DNA of 64,000 nt from MWDV01 sp002070715. Lineage in GTDB: Bacteria > Verrucomicrobiota > Verrucomicrobiia > Limisphaerales > MWDV01. The notes beneath the pieces were generated by a model. It searched no databases. It saw only the letters and a program-made list of their open reading frames with translations, and was not told the DNA's origin. This document shows positions 1 to 10,393 of this stretch, piece after piece (positions within the stretch are counted from its first letter, which is position 1; each line of letters opens with the position of its first letter). The translations under genes were made by a program, and so were the position numbers. Location of the stretch: NCBI GenBank assembly GCA_035411585.1, contig DAONTI010000022.1, positions 5,958 to 69,957 on the forward strand. Direction: 5' to 3'.

Positions 1-201
1 GAAATGAATGGTTGTAGGGCAAACCCAGTGTTGGCAGAGAGAAGAAACCGGCCAATCCAGAAAAAAGCGCTACGGGCTGTCGCCCTCGGTTATCCTTGTT
101 TGACTCCGCCGGAGTCATGCTTGCCCTTGGATGGCCGCCGGGGCTTTGCCGGCCCCGGCGGCGATTGGTTTGCTGGTGGGCGCCGTTGCGCCCGGGTTGG
201 T
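1..201. other. Non-coding flank with two inverted repeats downstream of acs
   Basis: No convincing gene is visible. Two perfect dyads lie past the acs stop codon. One is GACTCCGCCGGAGTC at 102-116. The other is a 10-bp stem (GCCGCCGGGG at 134-143 with CCCCGGCGGC at 153-162). They could end the acs transcript, which runs toward position 1, but neither is followed by a clear T tract on that strand, so a canonical Rho-independent terminator is not proven. Confidence 0.4.
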
Positions 202-2184
<1,983 letters not shown>

Positions 2185-2245
2185 AGATATACGTTTGTGA
2201 CTTCGGGGTTATGGAGTGTCATGTCAGCATGTTCGACAGGTGATG

Positions 2246-3418
2246 TCAACAACCGGGCCCCTGTCGTTCAGCAGGTTGTGTTTCAAGACCATGATACTTG
2301 AAAATGTTCTGGCGCACCGCGCGGCGCGTGGCGTCCAACGCGGCGTCCACGCGGCGCCGCTGGTCGGCGGTCACGGGCAACTGATGGTCGCGCAAACCGC
2401 CGGCCCATTCCGAGCTGCCGAGCATGACGCCGCCGAGGCCGAGGCTGTAAACGTCGGCATCGCCCTCGCCGGCAAAGGTGCGCCACGCCAGCGCCCAGCC
2501 GCGCACGGTATGCTCCACGTGATAGCCGCCTCCGCCGGTGATCAGCAACGGGCGGCCCAGGGAAAGCAGATGCTCCGCGACTTCGAAGACAACATTGTTG
2601 GTCATCATCAGATGGGTCAACGGATCGCCGGCCAGGATGTCCATCCCCAGTTCGGCCACGACGACATCCGGCGCGTAGGCTTGGAGCAACGGCGGTACGA
2701 GATCGAAGTAGGCACGTAGGAAGGCCTGATCATACGTCTCGGCCGGCAGCGGGATGTTGACGTTGAACCCGGTGCCCGCGCCCGCGCCGATTTCGTCTTC
2801 GAAGCCGCCCCACGGATACAACGTGGTTCCGCTTTCGTGCAGGGAAATCGTCAGGATATCCGGGCGGTCATAGAAAAATTTCTGCGTGCCATCGCCGTGA
2901 TGCGCGTCCAGATCCAGGCAGACCACGCGTTTGCCCGCCGCCGCGAGATGCTGGCAGGCGAGCGCCACGTCGTTGAGGAAACAAAAGCCGCCCGCGTGTT
3001 CGGTGTGCGCGTGATGAAAGCCGCCGAGTAAATTGAAGGCGATGTCGGCCTGCCCGGTCAGCAACAGGTCCGCGGCAGTCAGTCCGGCGCCGCAGGCCCA
3101 GGCGCCGTACTCATACATGTCCTTGAAAACGGGCGTGTCCATGCCGCCCAGCCCCATGCGAAAGCCGTCGGACGTAAGATCGCCCGCAGCCGCGCGTTGC
3201 AGTTCGTCCAGGTACTGCGGCGTGTGGATGCGCTCGAGTTCGGCGCGGGTGGCCTGGCGGGGCGGGTGTTCGCAGCGATCCGGCGTGCCGAGCAACCCGA
3301 ACGAAAGCAGGCGCCGCCGGGTTTGCCCCGCCCGCTGCGTTTTGAAAGGGCAGTCGTCCGGATAACTGAACGCCTCAGTTTCCGGCGAATAAATAAATAC
3401 CAGTTTTCGGTCACTCAT
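2246..3418 (-). CDS. Histone deacetylase-family (AcuC-like) protein deacetylase
   Basis: Zinc-dependent deacetylase of the arginase/HDAC fold, 390 residues. Visible motifs are GGFHHAHTEHAGGFCFLND (catalytic histidine pair and pocket), DLDAHHGDGTQ (metal ligands Asp and His), ELGMDILAGDP (metal-ligand Asp) and GGGGYH (transition-state tyrosine). All expected catalytic residues seem present, so it should be active. In Bacillus, AcuC deacetylates the acetyl-CoA synthetase lysine. The position next to acs and a GNAT-bearing gene makes the same substrate likely here. Acetylpolyamine or acetoin-related substrates are alternatives for the wider family. The gap to acs is about 60 bp, consistent with one operon. 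Confidence 0.93.
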   Translation of the reverse strand: MSDRKLVFIYSPETEAFSYPDDCPFKTQRAGQTRRRLLSFGLLGTPDRCEHPPRQATRAELERIHTPQYLDELQRAAAGDLTSDGFRMGLGGMDTPVFKDMYEYGAWACGAGLTAADLLLTGQADIAFNLLGGFHHAHTEHAGGFCFLNDVALACQHLAAAGKRVVCLDLDAHHGDGTQKFFYDRPDILTISLHESGTTLYPWGGFEDEIGAGAGTGFNVNIPLPAETYDQAFLRAYFDLVPPLLQAYAPDVVVAELGMDILAGDPLTHLMMTNNVVFEVAEHLLSLGRPLLITGGGGYHVEHTVRGWALAWRTFAGEGDADVYSLGLGGVMLGSSEWAGGLRDHQLPVTADQRRRVDAALDATRRAVRQNIFKYHGLETQPAERQGPGC

Positions 3419-3478
3419 CCGCTTGACGGGAGGGCGTCGGATTGTTCAGAGCCCGCGCCCCCGTCCCGTCAGCAGCGC

Positions 3479-5377
3479 CTACGCGAATTCCAGGTCGTAG
3501 TGGTAAACGTTGCCGACGAGTTTGCTGCCAATTTTACACTCCGCCTTGTTGAACACCGCCTGCATGGGTTTGTTCTCCACGAGCACCTCCGCGGTGAACC
3601 CGCCAATGCCGTCCCGGCGCGCGATCCGCATCAGGTGCTTGAGCAGGAACGTGCCAATGCCGCGTTGCTGCCACTTGTCATGCACCGTGAAGGCGACCTC
3701 TGCCCGGTTGGTTTTCGGGTTGAGGTAATAGCTGCCGATGGCAATGATCTGCTCGCCATAGGTTTCGGACAGCACACCCACGATACAGACATCGTTGCGG
3801 TGATCAATGTAGGCGAAATCTTCAATCTGCCGGCGCGGCACCACGCCGTCTTTGACGGCCTGCATGAACCGGTAGTAAATGGACTGCTGGGACAGCCCGT
3901 AAAAGTGGTCGCGCATGCGCGGCACGTCGGTTGGATGAATCGGGCGGAAGACGATTTGCGTGCCGTCGTTGGTCAGGAACGTGGTGCGCAGCTCCTTGGG
4001 ACCGACGATGATCTTGCCTTCCTTGGCGGCGAGCTCAGCGGCGAGATACTTGGCTTCAATCGCCTCCCGGAGCAGTTGCGCGCGGAATTGGGGATGGGCG
4101 ATGCTGATCAACGCCAGCGCCCGTTCCGCCACACTCTTGCCGTGCAGATAGGCCACACCGTATTCCGTCACCACATAATTAACCCCGGCCCGCGTGGTCA
4201 CCACGCCGGCGCCGGGACTGAGCCGGGTGACGATGCGGGAAACCTTTCCGTCCCGGGCCGTGGACGGCAGGGCAATGATGGCCTTGCCGCCGTGCGCTTT
4301 GGCGGCGCCGCGGTTGAAATCCACCTGCCCGCCCACGCCGGAGAAGAAGCGCGAGCCCAAAGAATCCGCGCAGACCTGGCCGGTGAGGTCCACTTCCAAC
4401 GCCACATTCACCGCCACCATCTTGTTTTGCTGGCTGATGATGTAGGGATTGTTGACGTATTCGGTGGGGTGAAAGGAAAAGACCGGATTGTTGTCCACGT
4501 AATCGTAGAGCCGGCGCGTGCCGAGACAGAAACTAGCCACCACTTTGCCGCGGTCAATGGTCTTGCGGTTACCGGTCACCACCCCGGCTTCAATCAACGG
4601 GATGATGTCGTCGGTGATCATCTCCGTATGAATGCCGAGATCTTTTTTAGTGGTCAGAAAACCGAGCAGCGAATGCGGGATTTTGCCAATGCCCAGTTCC
4701 AACGTGGCTTCATCGTCCACCAGCGAGGAGACGTATTCGGCGATCTGGCGGGTGACGTCGTTTATCTCCGCGGGCGGCACTTCCAGGATCGGATCTTCAC
4801 ACGGCACGAGGGCGTCCAGCTCCAGCACGTCAATCAGCGAGTTGCCGTGCGTCCACGGCATGTTCGGATTGACTTGGGCAATGACCAGCGAGGCGTTTTC
4901 CGCAGCGCTCTTCACAATGTCCACCGAAACCCCGAGGCTGCACAGGCCGTTGGCATCGGGCGGCGTGATCTGGATCAAAGCGGCGTCCAGCGGCAACTGC
5001 CCGGTGTTAAACAGCCGGGGAATGTCCGACAGATGGATGGGGGTGTAATCTCCCAGACCCTCCTGAATGATGTTGCGCACATTTTCCGCGATGAAAAAGG
5101 AGTTGACCCGGAAGTATTGCGCCAGTTCCCGGTGCGCGTACGGCGCGTCGCCAAAGGTCAGCAGGTGAATGATTTCCGTGTCGGGCAGTTCGCGCGCCCG
5201 CTGCGTCAGCGCCGCCACCAGCTCCTGCGGCTCGGCGCAGCCGGTGCCGACAAAAATGCGCTGCCCGGGGCGGATTTTTTTCACCGCCTGCTCGGCCGTC
5301 ATGACCTGCGAAGCGTACTTCTGCTTCCAGGCGGGATCGTAATTAATGAGAGACTTCGTCATGGTCTTGGTTGCCAA
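3479..5377 (-). CDS. Acetyl-CoA hydrolase/CoA-transferase fused to a GNAT acetyltransferase
   Basis: Two-domain protein of 632 residues. Residues about 10-440 match the Ach1/4-hydroxybutyrate CoA-transferase family, with the GIHTEM segment that carries the likely catalytic glutamate. Residues about 475-632 form a GNAT domain with the acetyl-CoA loop QQRGIGTFLLKHL. The first start is TTG at 5377. An ATG 15 bases further in (5362) is more probable, and both overlap the 3' end of the upstream gene, implying translational coupling. The GNAT domain may acetylate a protein lysine such as that of Acs. In Salmonella the corresponding Pat GNAT is fused instead to an acyl-CoA synthetase, whose homologue here is the next gene. 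The CoA-transferase substrate (acetate, butyrate or another acid) cannot be read from sequence. Confidence 0.93.
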   Translation of the reverse strand: MATKTMTKSLINYDPAWKQKYASQVMTAEQAVKKIRPGQRIFVGTGCAEPQELVAALTQRARELPDTEIIHLLTFGDAPYAHRELAQYFRVNSFFIAENVRNIIQEGLGDYTPIHLSDIPRLFNTGQLPLDAALIQITPPDANGLCSLGVSVDIVKSAAENASLVIAQVNPNMPWTHGNSLIDVLELDALVPCEDPILEVPPAEINDVTRQIAEYVSSLVDDEATLELGIGKIPHSLLGFLTTKKDLGIHTEMITDDIIPLIEAGVVTGNRKTIDRGKVVASFCLGTRRLYDYVDNNPVFSFHPTEYVNNPYIISQQNKMVAVNVALEVDLTGQVCADSLGSRFFSGVGGQVDFNRGAAKAHGGKAIIALPSTARDGKVSRIVTRLSPGAGVVTTRAGVNYVVTEYGVAYLHGKSVAERALALISIAHPQFRAQLLREAIEAKYLAAELAAKEGKIIVGPKELRTTFLTNDGTQIVFRPIHPTDVPRMRDHFYGLSQQSIYYRFMQAVKDGVVPRRQIEDFAYIDHRNDVCIVGVLSETYGEQIIAIGSYYLNPKTNRAEVAFTVHDKWQQRGIGTFLLKHLMRIARRDGIGGFTAEVLVENKPMQAVFNKAECKIGSKLVGNVYHYDLEFA

Positions 5378-7466
5378 TGCCGGCCAGGCTCATGCGGGCA
5401 TCCGCGACATACGCCCGCATGCCCACCGGGCCGACGATAAACGGATTGATGTCCAGCTCCATGATTTGCGGATAATCCGTCGCGAGCTGGCTGATGCGCT
5501 GCAAGGCCCGGGCGATGGCTTCCAAATCCACCGGCGCCTGGCCGCGCGCGCCTTTGAGCAGCGCGTAACTGCGCGTCCCCTTGAGCATTTGCATCGCTTC
5601 GTCCTGGGTGATGGGCGCCAGATAAAACGTCACGTCCTTCATCACTTCAACGAAAATGCCACCCAAGCCGAACATCAGCAGCGGCCCGAAATTCGGATCG
5701 CGCGTCATGCCCAGAATCACCTCCCGGCCGCGCGTGCCCATCTTTTCCACAAACGCGCCGCGTAAATGCGCGCTGGGCGCCCGGCGCTGGATGCGGACCA
5801 TCATCAGATCAAAAGCGTCGCGCACCTGCTCCGCGTTGGCCAGATTGATGCGCACCCCGCCGAAATCGGATTTGTGGATGATGTCCGGCGAGCAAATTTT
5901 CAACACAACCGGATAGCCAATGCGCTCGGCAATTTCCACCGCCTCATCGGCATTCCGGGCGATTTGTCCCGCCAGAATGTTGAAATCGTAGGCCCGGAGG
6001 ATTTCCTTCGCTTCGACTTCGCCCACCTGCTTGTTGCCGCTGCGCACATGCCACTGAATCACCCGGTCCACGCGGCGCCGGTTCACGCCAAACCGCGCCA
6101 CGATACGCGGCGGCCGATTGCGCCAGGCCGAGTAATCGCACATCGCCTTGAGCGCGGAAACGGCGCGCTCGGGCGACGGATAATTCGGAATTCCCGCGGC
6201 CATTAGATGATCCGTGGCGGACGACACCTCCTCGCCGCCCATGAACGCCGCCAGCACCGGTTTCGTCCCTTGGTGCGCGGCGGACAGGCGTTGCGCCAGC
6301 GCCAACGGCTGGGTCATGTTCTGGGGGGTGACCAGCACGATGATGCCGTCAATCGTCTTGTCTTGTTGCACCAACTCAAACGCCGCCATGTAGCGGTCCG
6401 GATCGGCGTCGCCAATCACGTCCACGGGATTCCCCACGGACGCCGCCACCGGCAACGCCTCGCGCAGCCGCTGTCGGATTTCCTCGGCGGGCGACACCAT
6501 GCGCAGCCCGATGGTTTCCGCGGCGTCCGCCGCCATGATCCCCGGGCCGCCGGCGTTGGTAATCACGCATACGCGATTGCCCTGCGGCAGCGGTTGCGCC
6601 ACGAAAGCCCGCGCAAAATCGAAGAGCTGTTCAAAGTTTTCCGCCCGGATGACGCCGGCGCGTTTGAAGGCCGCCCCATACGCCATGTCCGCGCCGGCCA
6701 GACTCCCGGTGTGGGACGAGGCCGCCTTGGCGCCCGCCTGCGTCACGCCAACCTTCAGAATGACCACCGGCTTGATGCCCGCGGCCTCCTCGGCCACCTG
6801 CAAAAACTTGTTGCCGTCCTCGATGTTTTCGAGATAGCTCGCAATGACTTTGGTGTCCGGGTCTTCGGCCAAGGCTTGGAGAAAATCCGCTTCGTTGAGG
6901 TCCGCCTTGTTGCCGATGCTGATGACCTTGCCCAACCCCAGTTTTTCTTTCACCGCCCAATCCAGAATGGCCACGCACAACGCGCCCGATTGGGAGATGA
7001 CCGAGATGCCGCCCACGGGCGGTTGCGACGCCGTGAAGGTGGCGTTCATGCGGTGGTGCATGTTCAGCACGCCCAGACAATTGGGCCCCATCAAGCGCAC
7101 GCCGGCATTGGTGCACAGCGTCACCAACTCCTGTTCCATGGCCGCGCCTTCTGGTCCCACCTCCTTGAACCCGGCTGTGATGACGACGACCGCCTTGGCC
7201 CCGGCGCGAATCGCGCTTTCCAAAGCGGGTTTCACCGCCGGCGGCGGCACCACAATCACCGCCATGTCTATGGGCTGCCCGTACGCTTCCAAGCTGGCAT
7301 AACACGGCAACCCCAGCACGGTGCCCGCCTGGGGATTCACGGGGATGATGGCGCCCTGGTAACCGCTGTTGATGAGATTGACGACGACGGCGTGACCGAC
7401 TTTGCCGGGACTGCGTGACGCCCCGATCACGGCGACCGTGTTTGGATAAAGCAGTGACTCAAGCAT
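5343..7466 (-). CDS. ADP-forming acyl-CoA (acetyl-CoA) synthetase, fused alpha-beta
   Basis: Converts acyl-CoA, ADP and phosphate to acid, CoA and ATP, or the reverse. The 707 residues run CoA-binding Rossmann domain (VAVIGASRSPGKVGH, 12-26), succinyl-CoA-ligase-like domains (about 150-460), then an ATP-grasp domain (about 490-700). The phosphohistidine motif is intact as SSHTGSLAG with His252, so the enzyme is probably catalytic. This layout equals the N-terminal part of Salmonella Pat but lacks the GNAT tail, which sits on the downstream, overlapping gene. It is probably the first gene of the acetate operon. Substrate preference among short-chain acids is unknown. Confidence 0.95.
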   Translation of the reverse strand: MLESLLYPNTVAVIGASRSPGKVGHAVVVNLINSGYQGAIIPVNPQAGTVLGLPCYASLEAYGQPIDMAVIVVPPPAVKPALESAIRAGAKAVVVITAGFKEVGPEGAAMEQELVTLCTNAGVRLMGPNCLGVLNMHHRMNATFTASQPPVGGISVISQSGALCVAILDWAVKEKLGLGKVISIGNKADLNEADFLQALAEDPDTKVIASYLENIEDGNKFLQVAEEAAGIKPVVILKVGVTQAGAKAASSHTGSLAGADMAYGAAFKRAGVIRAENFEQLFDFARAFVAQPLPQGNRVCVITNAGGPGIMAADAAETIGLRMVSPAEEIRQRLREALPVAASVGNPVDVIGDADPDRYMAAFELVQQDKTIDGIIVLVTPQNMTQPLALAQRLSAAHQGTKPVLAAFMGGEEVSSATDHLMAAGIPNYPSPERAVSALKAMCDYSAWRNRPPRIVARFGVNRRRVDRVIQWHVRSGNKQVGEVEAKEILRAYDFNILAGQIARNADEAVEIAERIGYPVVLKICSPDIIHKSDFGGVRINLANAEQVRDAFDLMMVRIQRRAPSAHLRGAFVEKMGTRGREVILGMTRDPNFGPLLMFGLGGIFVEVMKDVTFYLAPITQDEAMQMLKGTRSYALLKGARGQAPVDLEAIARALQRISQLATDYPQIMELDINPFIVGPVGMRAYVADARMSLAGIGNQDHDEVSH

Positions 7467-7811
7467 AATCCATCAATCCAAAATCATTGCACTCACCGCG
7501 CCCAACCCGCCAGCGCGTTTTCCCATTTTTTCCGTCCGCCCCCCGCGGTTTGCCGCCCGCCAACCATACACCCGTCCACCGGTTGACTGGATTGGCGGTC
7601 CCCCCCGGCGTCTCATTCGGAGGCTTGGCGGACAATGTGGACTGGTGCTGTCCGCGTGCCTTGCCCCCCTTTGTCAAAGGTTCACCGTTTTTTGCGCAAA
7701 CCGGCGTCAGTCTTGCTTGGTGGAGTAAAATCGTACGGTAACGCGGTGGACGCCGAGTTTGTGCCGTATTACCCGAATTGGCCTCGCCCGAAAACGCTGG
7801 GCGCGCCGCCC
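7467..7811. other. Intergenic region upstream of the acetate operon
   Basis: This 345-bp stretch lies between the 5' end of the ADP-forming synthetase gene and the 3' end of the hydrolase gene, both on the minus strand. I see no supported gene. It contains one copy of a composite palindromic element (listed separately) that recurs near 25.1 kb. It should also hold the acetate-operon promoter, but I could not pick a convincing -35/-10 pair. Confidence 0.5.
7651..7703. repeat. Composite palindromic intergenic element, copy 1
   Basis: Two dyads lie 10 bp apart: CCTTTGTCAAAGG (7668-7680) and TTTGCGCAAA (7691-7700). The surrounding roughly 50 bp are almost identical to 25107-25158. Both dyads are exactly symmetric in both copies, although the centre base of the first differs. 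That suggests a conserved protein-binding site or RNA structure. Confidence 0.6.
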
Positions 7812-9530
7812 CTATTCCGCATCGCCACTCCAATCCGCGCAAGCGGGTCTTGGTGCGGGCTGCCATCTTTCGCCCGCGAACATCACGGCCTGCGCGTTGC
7901 GATCCAACCGCGCGGCGATTCCCACCGCGCGCAATCCCGCCACCGTCAGGCGTTGGAACCCTCCTTCGTCGGTAAGCTGCCGCCGCCAAACGCTCGGGAT
8001 GTCGCCTGGCCCATCCTCGCCGCCGGCTATCGTCACCCGCTCGCGCAGGTGGCGCACCACCGTTTCCGCCGCCGCCTCAAGGCTCTGTTCCGTCCGCACG
8101 CGCGGATACAGGCTCTCCCACAGCATCCGCCGCCAGCGCAAATCCTCGCCCCCCGCTGCGCCGATCACGGGCGGGAGCACGAACTCGCGGTAAACCGCAT
8201 CCTCCAGCGGCCAGTTCACCAGGCTGCGATTGTAGCGCGCCAAGTGCGCATGCTCCAACAACGTCCCCAGCCGTTGCCCGTGCCAGCATGACAGCGACGT
8301 CAAATACTCGAAATCCTCCCGGTCCTGCGGTTGCACCAGAAACCACCGCGCCACCGCCAGCGTCCCCTCCCTCACCACCAGCCTTGGCGTGCCCAGATGC
8401 ACCACGGTCAGCGCCACTGCCGCTGGGGCCAAAATCGCCGCCCCCCACCTCACCCATTTTTCGGCCCGCAATCTTCCGGCCCGATTCCGCCGCGCCCTGC
8501 CCCACAAGGCCCAGGCGCCACCCCACCCCAACGTCGGCAGCCAGAAGACCCACAGCGGCCAGGCCTTCCCCTGCCACCCACTGATCGCGCGGTCCCGACT
8601 CAGGGCTTCGACCCCACGCAAGCGCGTCAGGCAATATTCGCCAATGGCGCGAAAGACCAATGCCCAATTCGCTCCCAAGTGGTGGGACTGACCCGCGAGG
8701 ACCTTCAATTCCACGGGCACGCCGTTCGTGCGAAATGCCGCCGCCACCCGCTCGGCCTCGGCCAAGGGAAACACTTCGTCTTGGTCGCCGTGAATGAGAA
8801 GCACGGTTGAGGGTTGCGGGTTGAATGTTGAGTGTTCGCTGTTTTGCGCTGCCGGGCCCCCCTCCATCGGCGTCCCCGTGTCCTCCCGCCCTTCCGCCTT
8901 CAGTCTTCCGACTTCAGCGTTCTCCAGCTCTCCCATCCCCCCTCCCCCCAGCCGGACGAGCAACCGCGGCCGCGATTCCGGGTGCTTCACCCAGAACCGC
9001 GTCATCTTTTCCGCCCCCAGGCTGAAGCCTGCCCACGCCACCGCATTCGTGTCCGCCCACTTCTGCCGCTGCAAGTGCCGCAGCAACGCGGCGAACTGCG
9101 CCTCGCAGATTGTGTCGTTGGTCTGGCAATAATCCATTCCCACCGCTGCCAATCCCAGTTCCGTCAGTTGCCGCAGAACATTACCGTCGCGCAAGACGTT
9201 CCCGCCAGAACCGTGCCAATAGATCACCACCGGCAGCGGCCGCGGCGCGTCCTTGGGCAACACGGCCACCCCCCTGCACGCAACGTCAGAAATAACGCCG
9301 CCTGAGGCCCCGCGGACGACAAGGTTCTGTAGGCTGGCGGCCCTCAGCCGGCGGTTTGGACTTAGGGCGTTGGGTATGGCTCGCTGATGCACTTCTGGCT
9401 TGAGCGTGAACCACACCCGCGTCAACGGATCACGCCCTCTCGCCCAAAGCAGCGCACCCAAGAACAGGAGCACAGCCATCCCCGCCGGCCATGCGCCAGC
9501 CCTCCGCGCGCCGAGAATCGTCAAACGCAT
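7812..9530 (-). CDS. Alpha/beta-hydrolase with C-terminal transglutaminase-like region
   Basis: A 572-residue protein. It has an N-terminal membrane or signal segment (residues 15-31), then a dienelactone-hydrolase-like domain: YWHGSGG oxyanion region near 105, nucleophile elbow WAGFSLGAE with Ser170, HGDQDEVFP with the acid near 250, and a His near 280. Two hydrophobic segments follow (about 320-345 and 360-380). The C-terminal 120 residues resemble a transglutaminase-like fold (WRRQLTDEGGF...AGLRAVGIAARL), but the usual catalytic Cys is not evident (EGGF in its place), so that part may be inactive. Residues 201-243 are a low-complexity insertion between two core beta-strands and are not expected in the family. 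The cell-envelope location is inferred. The substrate is unknown. Confidence 0.75.
   Translation of the reverse strand: MRLTILGARRAGAWPAGMAVLLFLGALLWARGRDPLTRVWFTLKPEVHQRAIPNALSPNRRLRAASLQNLVVRGASGGVISDVACRGVAVLPKDAPRPLPVVIYWHGSGGNVLRDGNVLRQLTELGLAAVGMDYCQTNDTICEAQFAALLRHLQRQKWADTNAVAWAGFSLGAEKMTRFWVKHPESRPRLLVRLGGGGMGELENAEVGRLKAEGREDTGTPMEGGPAAQNSEHSTFNPQPSTVLLIHGDQDEVFPLAEAERVAAAFRTNGVPVELKVLAGQSHHLGANWALVFRAIGEYCLTRLRGVEALSRDRAISGWQGKAWPLWVFWLPTLGWGGAWALWGRARRNRAGRLRAEKWVRWGAAILAPAAVALTVVHLGTPRLVVREGTLAVARWFLVQPQDREDFEYLTSLSCWHGQRLGTLLEHAHLARYNRSLVNWPLEDAVYREFVLPPVIGAAGGEDLRWRRMLWESLYPRVRTEQSLEAAAETVVRHLRERVTIAGGEDGPGDIPSVWRRQLTDEGGFQRLTVAGLRAVGIAARLDRNAQAVMFAGERWQPAPRPACADWSGDAE
8802..8930. 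repeat. Low-complexity repeat insertion inside the hydrolase gene
   Basis: An in-frame stretch reads as GRLKAEGRED plus NSEHSTFNPQPST in the minus-strand protein. At DNA level it consists of short degenerate units of two types (GAAGGC/GAAGTC-like and CAACATT/CAACCCG-like). Similar tracts occur in the genes at 19.3 kb and 23.3 kb, including a matching NIEHPILNFEPRT segment. Confidence 0.7.
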
Positions 9531-9539
9531 GATGCTCCT

Positions 9540-10382
9540 TCATTGCCGCGGCACCGCCCGCGACAGCCGCGCCAAGTCCGGGTCGCGCGTGTTCGAGTAG
9601 GACAGGTTCGTGGGATTGACCGCGGGGTCGGGTCGTTGCGTCCGGGTGTCTGCGGCGTTGAACTTGGCATTGTGTCCGTTCAAATAAGGGCCGGTCCACC
9701 GCCAGTGTTCTGCGTGGCCGTCCACAAAGGACAGATTGCAGGATTTCCCGTGACGGCTGGCAGGGAGATTCCAATAGTTGTTGGCGATGGGCGCGGGATG
9801 GACGCCGAACGCTCCGTTGTCAATGCTGATGGCGTTCTCATCAATGAAGACAAACACCTTGGCCGGTTCTTTGACGTCATGCAGCTGTTTCGGCCCGGGT
9901 TTGGCGTTGCAGTTGAGCCAAACGGAGATGGAGTAACTGCGATTGTGCGGCACCGGCACCCCATACCCATCCCGCACAAACGCCGCGCTGCCCGGACAGC
10001 GGTAGATGAGGGCCGATTGCGCTTCGGAATACAGGACGCCCTCCGTAACGTCCTTGTGATAGTTCGCGGTGTAACGCTGCACGTTACCCTTGATCCAGGC
10101 GCTCGCGCCGGCCTCATTGTAATTCACGGAATTATCCGCCAGCCGGTCCCGGTTGCTGTCGGCATACATCTGGTAGCTTAATTGCAGTTGCCGGAGATTA
10201 TTCAGGCAACTGGCGCTCTGCGCTTTGGCCTTCGCTGCGCTTAACGCCGGCAGCAGCATGCCGGCCAACAGGCCAATGATGGCCATGACCACCAGCAGTT
10301 CAATCAACGTAAAGCCAGCCGTCCAAGCCACCCATCGGCCTCTCGTTGAACGTTTCCTTTGCCTCGGGTTCGTGTGCCTCAT
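9540..10382 (-). CDS. Type II secretion/pseudopilin-like protein with H-X9-DG motif
   Basis: The N-terminus carries the class III prepilin signal GFTLIELLVVMAIIGLLAG, with the conserved Glu at +5 of the mature protein, followed by the long amphipathic helix (LPALSAAKAKAQSASCLNNLRQLQ). Near the C-terminus RHGKSCNLSFVDGHAEHW fits the H-X9-DG motif of pseudopilins abundant in Verrucomicrobiota and Planctomycetota. I chose ATG 10382, about 280 residues, because AAGGG lies 7 bases before it. An ATG at 10397 would give an ATGA overlap with the upstream gene and is possible. The likely site is the inner membrane, then a pseudopilus or the surface after prepilin peptidase cleavage. The cargo is unknown. 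Confidence 0.9.
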   Translation of the reverse strand: MRHTNPRQRKRSTRGRWVAWTAGFTLIELLVVMAIIGLLAGMLLPALSAAKAKAQSASCLNNLRQLQLSYQMYADSNRDRLADNSVNYNEAGASAWIKGNVQRYTANYHKDVTEGVLYSEAQSALIYRCPGSAAFVRDGYGVPVPHNRSYSISVWLNCNAKPGPKQLHDVKEPAKVFVFIDENAISIDNGAFGVHPAPIANNYWNLPASRHGKSCNLSFVDGHAEHWRWTGPYLNGHNAKFNAADTRTQRPDPAVNPTNLSYSNTRDPDLARLSRAVPRQ

Positions 10383-10393
10383 GGATGCGCCCT

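Noticed and set aside
134..162. A canonical Rho-independent terminator after acs
   Set aside because: The stem is strong, but no T run follows it on the minus strand; kept only as an inverted repeat.
3197..5440. Plus-strand open frame of 747 codons across the CoA-transferase gene
   Set aside because: It lies opposite a well-supported gene, and its translation is His/Arg/Gln-rich with no domain. Such mirror frames are expected in GC-rich codon use.
6207..7418. Plus-strand open frame opposite the ADP-forming synthetase
   Set aside because: Same mirror effect; the minus-strand protein has all catalytic motifs.
7459..7989. A separate minus-strand gene between the acetate operon and the hydrolase gene
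   Set aside because: It overlaps the hydrolase coding region in another frame, and its translation is Arg/Gly-rich without any domain.
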